NCBI GenBank assembly: GCA_963920635.1
Contig: OY987305.1
Span: 23,832,876-23,896,875, forward strand
Source of the DNA: Pseudeuparius sepicola
Taxonomy: Eukaryota; Arthropoda; Insecta; Coleoptera; Anthribidae
Length of the DNA: 64,000 nucleotides
Direction: 5' to 3'
Made by a program: the position numbers and the translations under genes. The notes beneath the pieces are model-generated. The model was not told where the DNA came from, did no database searches, and was given only the letters and a program-made list of their open reading frames with translations. Below are positions 43,844 to 55,990 of the stretch, piece by piece (the first letter of the stretch is position 1; every line of letters starts with the position of its first letter).

Positions 43844-46800
43844 CCAATGGCAATCGGTTCACCAGTCGCTAACCTCTTGGACACCGCGACAATAATGTTA
43901 GGTTAGGTTATCTACCTAAAAGAAATGTAAGGTAGCATCTCTGTGACGTTACAAGATTCCACAGTTGAGTTTGATCTGGTGTAAGTTGCGATTGTATCTC
44001 CTGGGATTAACGAGTTGTCAACGCATTAATTTAAGGTAGCATCTTTGTGACGCGTGATCCGGTGTAAGGTTGCGAATGTATCTCCTAAGATTTGGAGGGT
44101 CCACACTCGTCAACGCTTCGTTAACGCGTTGTCAAAGTTAAGTTATCGCGTTGTTAGCACCTCGTTCGTTAACATGTTGTCAATGCTCGTTAACGCCTTG
44201 TTAACTATATTTTTACTTTACAATATATACATTATATAGGGATTCCATAAACAAAGGGTATTATTAATTAGAATAAATTGTGATAAATTTCCTAAAATGT
44301 GAGCAGACAATGGACGTTTTATTTTTCTCACGTCATTAAGTTTCCAATAATTTGCAAAAATCTCATTGAATCATACGGAAAACACACAAATTTCGACTTA
44401 TTGAGGGGCATTTTCTCCCTTCTGTTTAGGGTTATAGATCACTCCAATCGTCCTTGCATTCTTATTCATCTATGTCTAAATTTTTTTGTCGCATTTTGTT
44501 TGAATGAAAGGCGTTTCCTAGGTACCACGGCCCCGAACAACTTTTCTAATAATTTTTGGTCAGCCGCCGTTTTTCGAAAAAAAAAAAAAAAATCTGTATG
44601 CTTTTCACTTGCAAACATTCGTCTAAGTCACGTCTTGGAATTTTTTTTTTGTTACATTCTATTCGAATGAAAGGTGTTTCCTAGGTTACCTCGGCCTCCC
44701 AATCAACTTTTCTGATAATTTTTTGTTTCTTTTTCACTTGCAAACATTCGTCTTAGTCACGTCTCGGATTTTTTTTTGTCATATTCTATTCGAATGAAAG
44801 GCGTTTCCTAGGTTAAACCTTCCGATCAACTTTTCTAATAATTTTTTTTTTCACTTGCAAACATTCGTCTAAGTCACGTCTCGGATTTTTTTTTGTCATA
44901 TTCTATTCGAATGAAAGGCGTTTCCTAGGTTAAACCTTCCGATCAACTTTTCTAATAATTTTTTTGTTTTTTTTCACTTGCAAACATTCGTCTAAGTCAC
45001 GTCTTGGCATTTTTTTTTACAGATTTTGTTCAAACAAAATATCAATGTTATCTGGGGGCCTTCCGACTAACTATTTTTATCAGTCACTCGAAAAATCTAT
45101 CTATACTTTTCCACTTGCATCAAATATTCGTCTAATAAGTCCCGTTCCTTATTCGATTTTTTATTATATTCAAACGAATGGCGTTTTTCGGGAATTCGGT
45201 CTATACTATTCACTTGCATCAAACATTCGCCTAAGTCCCCATCATGGAATTTTATTTCAGATTATATTCGGACGAGAGGCGTTTTCTAGGTTTCCTCGAT
45301 CTCCGAGCAAAATTTTCTAATAAGTATATTTTTTTTTGTCAGTCGCCGGTTTTCGAAAAAAATCTGTATACTTTTCACTTGCAAACAGTCGTCTAAAATT
45401 TTCTTGGATTTTTTGTCAGATTCTATTCGAATGAAAGGCGTTTCCTAGGTTAAACCTCCCGATCAACTTAATAATTTTTATAATAACTTGTTTGGTCAGT
45501 CACCGTTTTTTGGAAAATTCGATCTACTTTTCACTTGCATCAAACATTCATCAACGCGTTAACGAAATGTTAACCAAAATCTAGTTACTACTTTCAATTT
45601 CATTAGACGTATTTTCTTAACAAATTTAAAAGCTTGTCTTTTGATCCCAAAAGTATTACTACCCATAGTACCTTTGTGCCTATAGAACTGAGATAGCATT
45701 TGTTCAATTATTAGTATATCTTTCATGATGTCCCATTTATTTGACTTACGAATTAGACGTATTTTCTCATCAAAATTAAAAGACAAAAGGTAGTTTTTGA
45801 TTCCCAAACTTGTAAATTAGGCTACTTTTTTCTTGACCTGAATATTTCTCTGTTTTCGATACGTATTATAGGCTTACTATCCACGGAAGTAAAGTCAACA
45901 GTGCGTTTTGTATTTTAGTTAGGAAACCCAATGTTATTCATTTTTATCCGTCTAAAATATCAAGGAATACCCCCAAAAGCTAGCAAACAGACTCTCAAAA
46001 TGGGCAAACAGTCTATAAAAATTCCATTGAAAATCTCATTATTACTATAGTGCCTTTTTTATTAATCAGAAGTGTATTATATGAGTGAAAGTATTGTTTT
46101 TGGTGAAATTTTTATTAAATCGGTTTAAAATGAGCGATTTCTATGTTTGGAGGTTGTAAATCCTTGTAGGTAATACGCAAACATGATTCAAAAAGGAATC
46201 CAACTGACCATTATTAAACTACAACTTTTTGTCTAAAAAATTCAAAGAGTTTTTACTTTTAATTTACGACGCAATAATAAGGCTTTACATAATGTCGAGA
46301 AAATAGTGAATTGTCACTTGCAATATTTTTGATTCTAGATAATCGAGAAAATTGTCGTTATTAAACCTAATTATTAAATTGAGTTGAAAGTCAACGCACA
46401 AGATTTTTTGTATGTTATTTACTCTCAGCCTCGTTGTCTCAGAATTCCTATTTAAGATTTTTCCCCTATTACCCCAATTAGTAACTTATTGAAACTGAAT
46501 TTTACGTCATTTTCGGAGGACAAAAATCCCATGAAAATATGATTTTTTTAATTTTATAACGTTGAGTATTTTTTTATTTTGGTTATATAGTTACCACCTA
46601 GCTTGACCCAGTGAAACTGAATTTTACGCCATTTTCAGAGGATAAAAATCCGTTGAAAATATGATTTTTTTAAATTTTATAACGTTCAGTATTTTTTATT
46701 TTGGTTATCTAGTAGCTTGACCCAGATGGAATTTTTCTTTTCATCAGATTCTGTTCTAACAGGAAGCGTTTATGATGTTGTCTCGGTCTATTGAACAACT

Positions 46801-49800
46801 ATTCTAAAATAATCCAACCTGTATAAAACATAAAATGGGGCAGCCACATCACTACTTTTTTTTGCCTTGTATATTTCCAAACTGGCTGTTAGATGTGTTT
46901 CTCACCTTAAAAATTAAAACCAATATTTTTTTGGACCTCAAACTTGCAACACAATTAGGTTTCAAATCTCTGGCATATTTCTCATTTATTTTATATATAT
47001 ACGTAGGTATAAGTTTCATTGTTTAATAAATTCAACTCGGCACTTTTCACGTCCTATGCGTCGCACTTGCTTCAGTAGATTCTCGGTCGTTGCCACAAAG
47101 ACTCTATCGAGGCGTTGTAATATATGAAAAGTCTGAGTTTAGTGTTTGTTTTTCTTTGGAAAGATGGAAGTGTATCAGTACCTACTTCAGTATAATAGAT
47201 ACGCGTAGTTCAGTGAAATTTTGGATTACGGCAGTATCTATCTATGGAATTTGAACGGTTACTGGTTGTTTTTCCCGTGAAAATGACTGTGCCGTTGGAA
47301 AAATGATGTTTGGTTATATCTGATAGCTCGGGGATGTTTATTTTACTGTCTGGGGCATTAGATGTAACCTGATTTCTTTTTATACATCATCAAGAATCTT
47401 TCTGTGAGTTGTATTTTGTTTTCTTATCTCTAGGGTATTTTTTTTATGTATTTGCATCGCATTTTGAAACCTATATCGTAAAACCGGTGGTGGCACCCTG
47501 TGTTTAAAAACTATACTTCGAAAAAACATCTTGTCTGATCCAATTTTGTTATCATTTTCGTAAATGGGGTAAACAAATTAAACGTTAGCAATTATATTTG
47601 TATCAAAAATCCTTGCAAAACTGACAACGGGTTCTGCAACCAGTACCTATGATAATTGCATTACTTTTTCCTAGCTAAAAATATTTCCTTGCATCTTCAC
47701 CCCAATAAATTCAGTTTCGGCCATAATTTATATCAAAATAATATATTTAGGTATATATAATTTTTACTTATTTCCGACTCGCTATTTGGTGGTGGTTTAT
47801 ATGGTTCAAAGTTTTTAATTATTATTTTCACTGAATATTGGGACCAGGTTTTGTTTTTAAATGATAACTGGTAAACTAAATCGCCAGAAATTAATATATT
47901 TTTTTTGATCAACATGTTTGAGCTCATATATCTATTCTTTATTAAATATTTTGCATGCCGCATGTTTGTATGACATTATGTTAACGTTTAGCCATGAATT
48001 TTAAGCAAGTCTGGTGCTTTTATTAAAACGGCTTACAACCCTCTAAGTAGTACGTGCAGTTTAGTGAAAGTTAGATTAATGTCTCTCATATCGAGTCCAG
48101 TCCAATTTTCTTGCTATATCTATCATCAATGAAAACGTATAATTCAAAATGAAAATGTTTGGAGATTGAGCCGATATGATATTTTCTAGTCCAGAGGATA
48201 CCGCCACCTCGAGCGATCACGCGGGCTATACGAAAATTTAGTCTATACTTTTCACATACATCAAACTTTATTTATTCATCTAAGCCCCGTCATGGATTTT
48301 TTTACACCTTATTAAGCAGAACGCATTTTTTTTGTTAGGACACGCTAACGGTGTCATCGACGGCTATATTATGACATCGGCGTATTTTCTAATAATAGTT
48401 GATTTTTTGGCACCCCGGTTTTTACTTTAATAGAACCTCTAGCAACAATTTTCAGTTTAGCTTTCCACATTATCAAAAAAAAACATGATTTATACTATAT
48501 TTAGAAGGGTGTTTAAAGTATGTTCGATATGTTATTCATTAAAAAATGTTCTATTTCCAGGGTAAAATTGGTTGAACTTCTTAGGGACGTATGTTGAATT
48601 TTCACGCCTGGTTTTAATGCGGCAAATTATCATTCGCATTTTAAACGAATTTCATAGCGTAAATAGCTTTGGACTTACAATCGCAGTATTTCTTTTTATT
48701 CCTAGAAATCAAGAAAATGTCGGGGTTAAACAGTTGACCGACAAGTTTTTTTTTACTTTGAACGTGTATCCATGTTGATTATGCCTGGTTTGAAATTTTC
48801 ATCCGTACTGTACCGGGGATTTTAGATTCTATGCTATGGAAGTATGATTTACAGGGTTTTTTAGATTCTACATCAACTGGGTCACACGTGTCCCTAAGGA
48901 CAAAGGTCAAACCTCGAGCAGTAGCCACTTTGCACGTTTTGTTTTTGTCGAGCGATCACGTGGGATGGGCATTTTTTAAACATTTTTATGAGTGTAGTTT
49001 CAATCGTCATCGAGCGATTACTAGAGCTAAAAATCCAAATTTGTGGGATAGGTAATGAATAAAATAACAACTTAGATACGCGATTAAATATTTTAATATA
49101 CAAAAATGCCACGAACATTTTATCGGTTTTGTTTTGTATACTTTTTCATCAGGTGACGGGTACCTATAACTTTTTTATTTGCTGAATACGGATACTGAAC
49201 AATTATTTTGCGTATATAGACTCCTGTCGATAGTATCATAAATTTTCACGCCTAGCAGAATGCATTTTTGACCGGACACGCTAGCGGTGCCATCAACGGG
49301 TATGCTGTGACGTAGACGTATTTTCTAATAATACCAGAAGGATTTACTGTCTTACTTGTACCTAATTGATTTTTTGACACCTGGATTTTACTTTAGCAGA
49401 TTCTACTGTAGGTATGGTTTACAGGTTTTTTTTTAGATTCTACTTCAACCGGGTCACACGTGTCCCTAAGGACAAAGGTCAAGCCTTTTGCCGTAGCCAC
49501 TTTGCACGATTTTTTGTCGAGCGATCGCGGTGGACATTTTTTAAACATTTATATGTGTAGTTTCCTCGGCGTTCTTGTCCTTATTGATATTGGGTTTGTG
49601 AGCGATGTCCTCTGTTGTTCGATTTTTTTCAGGGCAAAGTAGGTTGAACTTTTTGGGAGATGTGTTTGCGTTTGATTTTATACCTTAAGGTAACAGAGTG
49701 TAGTTTCAACCATGGATGCATATTATTATCAGTGTAGTTTCAATGTTGTTTAAGCAACAATTTTTCAGTCTATAGTTTACATCTTATATTATCAAAAATT

Positions 49801-51515
49801 CGTGATTTATTGATATTAAGCTATTTTCGAAATCTGTTTAGAATATTTTCAATACATTAGTAGTTAAAAATATACGATTTTTCAGGGCAAAGTAGGCGGA
49901 ACTTTTAATAGAATTCCCTATTCCTGGCACATATCCCTTCGATAATATTCCTGCTGGGTAAAAACAAAATCATGATTTTGTTTGTGATGGCCATTTTCTC
50001 AGGTTTTTTGGAGATATTTGCGTGTTTCGACTGAAAATGAGCCCATTGTACTGGAAGCTGCGCCAGCAGATCTCGAGCGTCGGCGGTTCAAGCCGTTTCG
50101 GATACACATGCTTTGATACTACTTTTGTATTTTATTGCATAATGGTTTTTTTACTTATCATCAGATTCCAAATTCTACAACAAAATAGGTTGAACTTTTC
50201 AGTGAAACGTAATTCAAAATGTTTGGTAATATTCCTCTGGAGATACTTTTTGCTGGATACATCTAACCAATTTTTGGTAACTATTACTTAATTTTATAGT
50301 TGGAAGCAAATCATTTTTGGGGGACAAGCTAGGTCATCGCTTGTCTTCAGCTATGACGTATTTTGTAGACAATAGAAAGTTAGACATCTGGTTTTTACTT
50401 ACAACAATTTTCGGTATATGACGTATTTTGTAGGCAATAGAATGTTTGACACCTGGTATATAAAAAATATTGTCGTTTACCAGGACAAAGTAGATTGAAC
50501 TGGGACGTTGATTTTAGCAAATATTAGTCACGTTTGTGCAAAGGGCTAGTGTTTTATGGTTTTGAGCGAAATCAGTAGCATTTCTTGCCCCCTGTCGGAC
50601 GTGTATCTAGTTGATTTTTGACACCTGGTTTTTTCTTGTCCCCTATCAGTTAACACACTCAAATATTAAAGTGTATGAAAAAGATATAAATCAGTATATT
50701 TTTTCTTACATTACTTTCTTCTCTAGCTCGGCATTTCGTTCTAGAACACACATACTTGCATTAACAGTCAGTTCTTATTTCAGCATTGTCCGAGGAATTT
50801 TATTGACGTGAAAAAAGCACCTTTCTCCACATTGTTGATGTTTAAACAGCTTGCATTTCTGCAGGCTACATAATATTCTCTAACAATAAAGTCGGTATTT
50901 TTATCCAGGCGCAAATAGGTTGGCGTATAGTTTTATTTGCATGTGTTTCGCTACATCAGAGAAAGCGCGAAAAAAGTCGGGGATATCCGTAGCTCGCTGT
51001 GCTGCAATGTAATATTATATCTCAAAGGTCACGGCTGCCGCGTGATTTCTCAGTATTCCAGACAAGTCACAGCAAAACTTTGCTGCATATTATAAACGCA
51101 AAAATAACTCGTAATAAAAAAAATGTTCTGGGCGTTGGTCTACCGGCAGAATAATTGTCGAGGTTGATGATTTAGTTGGGTGGAATCGCGACCATTTTTG
51201 TCCGCCCCCTGCTTGAAGGTCGCGGCTGGACACTCGAACCGTCGCCGCGGGCGGACGGTTTGATAATGACCTCGCGCTGGGGTCGTACCCCTCGGGCATC
51301 TTCTCGCGCTCGGGTCGTACCCCTCGGGCATCTTCGGCACCCCTCGGGCTAGCGCAGACCCTAGTCGGTGCGATCTGATTGGACGGGGGCGTGGGAGAAA
51401 GTCGGGGGTCTCGCGCAGTCGCGCCGGAGAAAGTTTGGTCACGTTTTTACCACGTTTTAGGCCCCATAAGAAATACATGGAGAAAGTGGGCTCGTAGCCC
51501 CATAGCCTATCTACT
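43844..51515 (-). repeat. right arm of the giant palindrome
   Basis: Inverted copy of 36134-43801. The mirrored coordinates of all open frames add to a near-constant sum (87645-87649), showing only single-base length drift along the arm. Confidence 0.93.
44475..45540. repeat. mirrored tandem repeat block in the right arm
   Basis: Inverted copy of the 42110-43170 block, with the same unit order reversed. Confidence 0.85.
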
Positions 51516-51521
51516 CGCATT
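51516..51521. repeat. right target-site duplication of the giant palindrome (CGCATT)
   Basis: CGCATT directly follows CCTATCTACT and matches 36128-36133. Confidence 0.88.
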
Positions 51522-53229
51522 ATCGATTCATTCATGGACCCAGTAAAATCACAGTTTTCTTAACTGGCTACGTAAATAGCTATTAAAACAATGATTTCCT
51601 CAGCATTTCACATTTTCTATTAATTTTAGGCAAAATTGTTTATATTTTTCAATTGCCATATTACAAAGGCATGCATTTTCTTACTTATATAACTACAGGG
51701 TTTGTCATGTAGGGTCCACATTTCGGAAATGCGATATTTTCTATTCATTTCCGAAATAGATAGAGCTTAATGGTTGTTCATGGTGTGAAAGTTTCCAATA
51801 AAAAAAATTTACATTTGCTCTCCATTCCCGAATTGAACCTTGCAAATGTTATGAAACAGTATGAACACATTAAAATTAGAAAAAAAGTTTGAGCTAAAAA
51901 TTCGCACTTTCGGGAACTCTAGAAATTAGACATTTGAAATCATGGAATGTCTTGATTTCATCACACAAAATCATGTCTCGCGATATACCCAATGCAAAAA
52001 ATGTACACTTATTGTTTTCTTATTTCGTATTTTCATTCTCTAGACATTTAATATTGAATCATATTTACCAATATAAAATAATAATATCTATATGTATTTA
52101 AGCGACTCGCACTAAATCTCGTGAACTATAAAAATATTAAGGGAACCTAGAACCCGGCAAAATAAGAAAAACAATATAAACAGAACCCCTAAAACGCTCT
52201 CAAGATGCCCTATAGATGTAAATCAGAAATTAGCTAATATCTAAAAAAAAATTTGCTCTTGTAATCTTAAATTTGGTAAGTTGTTATGGAGAATATAGGG
52301 CTCGCAACGCCGTAAATGTGTGACACTCTTACTTGCACTAGTTGGTCATTTTTAGGGGGATAGGGTACAACTTTTATACCTATGAGGGAGGGTTCCAATC
52401 ACAGCAATTTCGGCTTCATTTGCGGTAAGGGTCGAATTTTCCAGATCTAACTTCAATAGCATTTGTTCAAGTACCTACCACAGCAAACCTTAGAAACCCG
52501 CAGTAATTCCAATCCTTTTGTTTCCCACTTATACCGTAATGTTTATGAAAGAGTTTAATGAAGGCGCATTTTTTCCTTTTGAACGTAATCTCGCTCGTCG
52601 CGGAGCTAAAAAAAGACGAATGGAAATTTCTTTGCCAGATCCAATTGATAAATTAATCTTTCCTCAAAAAGGGCAGATAATAGATAAATCTAGAATATTG
52701 GTTTAAAGAACAGAATAAAACTGGTGTCCCATACCTAAATGATTTATCACAACAGAAATTCAGGCTGAAAATAGAAATTGGAAATGTCAGCGCTATTTTC
52801 TTTAACTACGGAGTCAAAGGAGTAACTGCACTTAAGCAGTGGGTTTGCCTTTTTATTATATTTTGTGGAAATTGTAGTCCTTACAAAGATCTGATTGGAC
52901 AAGGAAACGCTTTGAGGTGTCCTTTCAAAAACAATAAATGATATCTCTTCAACTTGGTATGGATTGTCAGGTGCAAGATGCAATACACCAGTAGTCGGGG
53001 ATCGTGGCACAATAAATGTTTTATTTGAAATTATCCAAATACTTAAAAAAATTATACTTTAAACAACTAAAAGCATGCTTTTATTGTTGACAAAAAGGTG
53101 ATAAATTGATGTGATAAGATGCTTGATATTTCTTAACATTAAAGGAATTTATGTAAAAGCGTGAAGCGTCTTCTGCGGCATTATAGTTCTTATAAAGATT
53201 TAACCAGCACCAAATAGATTCCGTTTACA
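51522..53229. other. no gene seen
   Basis: AT-rich sequence. The two short open frames (52518-52706 plus, 52747-53010 minus) have no recognisable domain. I see no terminal repeats. Confidence 0.4.
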
Positions 53230-53948
53230 CAGGGTGTTACTTCGATTAGTACATGAATTTTCATTGGCGGTAGGTTTTGAGCCCAAAAGCAGGCCTATGA
53301 AGTTCATTTTGAAAATTTTTGACTCCATACGCAAGATGGCCGTGAACAAGCCGCTCGAGTAAGATACTTAGAACCTAAAATTTTAGAGACTATTGAGGAA
53401 ACTCCTGGAACGAGGACGAGAAAAGTGGCCGCTAGATTTCGCACATGACTGTTTTCAGCACATTCAAAGTTCAAAGTTTACATCCTTATCATGTACAAAA
53501 GTTCAGGCTCTCAAAGAGGAAGATTTGCCAAGCAGAGTAGAGTTTTGTGAATGGTGTAATCAAAAATGACTGCAAATGATATTTTTGGCACAAATGTATT
53601 ATGCACAGACGAGGCCGCATTTACAGGAGAAGGAATTTGTAATGTCCATAATACTCATACCTCGGCAGGTGAAAATCCGCATGAAGAACGAGAAAGGCAT
53701 TTTCGAGAAAGATTTTCTTTAAATGTTTGGATAGAAATTGTTAATGACAACCTTCTTGGATCACGTATTTTTCCAGGGCTGCTAAACGAATCTACCTGGA
53801 CTCTCTGAAATCTCGAATTTTTGTTGGACGATTTGTCATTATATTTGATTAGGAATTTACGAGAAGGCTATAGCCAAATTTGGTACTGCAGTATGGACCT
53901 ATATTGGTATGGTATACAGTGTGGCCCTTTTATCTTCTGGTCACCCTG
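53230..53948 (+). mobile_element. decayed Tc1/mariner-like transposon remnant
   Basis: Ends CAGGGTGTTAC (53230) and TCACCCTG (53948) are inverted. Inside, a fragment in the plus frame reads LCTDEAAFTGEGI (first catalytic Asp) and then NVHNTHTSAGENPHEERERH and FSLNVWIEI (53566-53808), as in insect DDE transposases of the Tc1/mariner type. Upstream coding traces (about 53335-53440) are in other frames with stops. The later catalytic residues are missing, so it is an internally deleted, inactive copy. Confidence 0.65.
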
Positions 53949-54667
53949 TAAAAAGTTTATTGATAATTGTGCGATTTGACCAGTTTTTTTTTTTTAATTT
54001 TAGAGCTTGATAAATTGTAGAATTGAAAATACCGGGTTTGCAGCAAAAATATGTAATATACCTACTTCTCTCAAATAACCAAGCTTTCGTTCAATGTATT
54101 TGAACTTATTCAGAGATAAAAAATATCTAGGTATTCAATGTAAAAATTCAAATAAAATTGTTTAAAAAATTGTTTAAAAAATTCAAAAGTAACGATATGC
54201 AGCACACAGGTAGATATTAGATTAAAAAACCATATGGTTTCTTCATTTAACGAAAAACATTTCGTATACATTTCGAAAATGGAGTTACCATACAAGTTGT
54301 CCTTATAACGATAAGTAAAATATAATAATTATTATAAGAAGAATAGTAAAATAAGGGATAAAAGGAATATAAAATGTATAAAAACATTAAAAGACATCTT
54401 CAGATGTTATGTAAATAAATTAATTACAGCAATGGAAAACGATATCAAAAACAAAAAAAGGATATTGAGATATATTGAAAAAGTCATATGTTGCATATCT
54501 ATAGACAAATGGATTTTTTAATAAAATGAATGCCAATTTTTTTAAGGTTATATCAGAAATATCAGATCGAAAGAAAGCTGGAATACGGTATACACGAAGT
54601 GTAGTACATTACTAGTAAACAACATTTTTTGTTTTGGTGTACCTAAACGTTATACTTAGTAGTTAAT

Positions 54668-54980
54668 TTTTTCATTGATAAGATGTAGAAATAAATTGAG
54701 CAATTGAGCATAGATAATAATTGATATCAGTTTTTTTATTCATTGAACTATCTTCTTTATTAATTTCAATCGTTTCTAGAAAAAGTCTCTTATTTAAGTT
54801 GCAATCTTTTTTAAAAATGGTAAAAAAATAAAAAAGAAAGAAAAAAGGAAAAAGAACACGACCTAAATAAGAGACTTTCTAGAAATGATTGAAATTAATA
54901 AATAAGAGAGTTCAATGAATAAAAAGACTGATATTAATAATCTAAGCTCAATTTATTCTTACATCGTAAATGAAAAAAAA
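54668..54980. repeat. ~310-bp palindrome
   Basis: Arms of about 130 bp, with AAATTGAGCAATTGAGC-type sequence on the left and GCTCAATTTATTCTTACATC on the right, meet around 54820. A purine-rich A/G run sits near the centre. Confidence 0.7.
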
Positions 54981-55054
54981 AACTACTATAACTTTTACAA
55001 CAAAAACAAAAAAATGTTATTTTCTAAAATTTATTTGTGGCGCAAACAGATCCA

Positions 55055-55520
55055 TTTAATTTTTAATTGGGTTTTTCGCCATCAAACTGATTGAAAGACA
55101 ACTTTTTCAAGTTGCCTCGAAAATTCATAAATTCTTAACACTAAATGAACGAAACTTTAAACGTGTAACTCAAAAAATAACTTCAACAAATTTGTTTTCT
55201 GAGCTTTCGGAGGATAAATCTTCCTCCTTTCTCAAAGATCATGTCACGTCAAAGTGACATTAATCATTAATTAATTAATTAATTAATAATAATAATAATT
55301 AACATTAATCTGTCACTTCACTTTGACGTGACATGATCTTTGAGAAAGGAGGAAGATTTATCCTCCGAAAGCTCAGAAAACAAATTTGTTGAAGTTATTT
55401 TTTGAGTTACACGTTTAAAGTTTCGTTCATTTAGTGTTAAGAATTTATGAATTTTCGAGGCAACTTGAAAAAGTTGTCTTTCAATCAGTTTGGTGGCGAA
55501 AAACCCAATTAAAAATTAAA
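55055..55520. repeat. 466-bp near-perfect palindrome
   Basis: TTTAATTTTTAATTGGG at 55055 is mirrored at 55520. Arms of about 205 bp differ at very few positions. The centre is an (ATTA)n-rich stretch near 55260-55310. Confidence 0.85.
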
Positions 55521-55990
55521 AAAATGTTTACTAATAATGTACTACACATTGAATATACCCTATCCCAGTTGTTTCTTTCGATCCAATTTTCCTAAAGATA
55601 TGCAACATGATTTTTTCAATAAATCTCAATATTTTTAACATCGTTGTCCTTTGCTATAAATAATTTATTTACAAGACATCTGAAAATATCAAAGTCTTTT
55701 AACGTTTTTATACATTTTATACTCCTTTTATCACTGATTTTACTGTTAGTTTTATAATAATAATTATATTTTACTTATACTTATAAGGACTACTTGTATG
55801 GTAACTCTATTTTCGTGTATATGAAATAGTTTTCGTTAAATTAAGAAATCGTATGTTTTTCTAACATAATATGTACCTATGTGCTGCATATCGTTACATT
55901 TGGATTTTTTTAAACCTGGAAATTAATACTTCAATCTAATATTAAGTGTCTTTTAACAATTTTATTTGAATTTTTACATTGAATATATAT

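Larger units (their letters stand above)
36134..51515. mobile_element. giant 15.4-kb palindromic element with 6-bp target duplication
   Basis: The sequence from 36134 (AGTAGATAGGCTATGGGG) is repeated inverted up to 51515 with only a 42-nt unpaired loop (43802-43843). Arms are 7668 and 7672 bp. Where I compared them, they differ by homopolymer-length changes (for example a 12-T run near 43057 against a 16-A run near 44577) and two substitutions. Different unique sequence starts exactly outside the termini, and CGCATT is duplicated on both sides. No frame over about 130 codons exists and none resembles a protein. The arms are largely degenerate tandem repeats. Ends AG...CT and a 6-bp duplication match Polinton integration marks, but no Polinton gene is present. 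Confidence 0.93.
54100..55970. repeat. older ~500-bp inverted repeat enclosing two palindromes
   Basis: The stretch about 54100-54645 matches the complement of about 55525-55970 at visibly lower identity than the inner palindromes. Shared landmarks include TATGCAGCACA / TGTGCTGCATA and TAAAAGACATCTTCAGAT / its diverged complement near 55675. The loop contains the palindromes at 54668-54980 and 55055-55520. Confidence 0.65.

Noticed and set aside
36350..51299. Paired open frames mirrored between the two halves (for example 36838-37038 and 50611-50811)
   Set aside because: They are the same short frames seen twice because of the palindrome. Composition is AT-rich, none has a recognisable motif, and several change at homopolymer differences between arms.
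36134..51515. Palindrome as a long-read hairpin artefact
   Set aside because: A missed-adapter artefact would mirror the flanks too. Here the flanks differ and a 6-bp duplication sits exactly at both ends. The arms also differ by several indels and substitutions.
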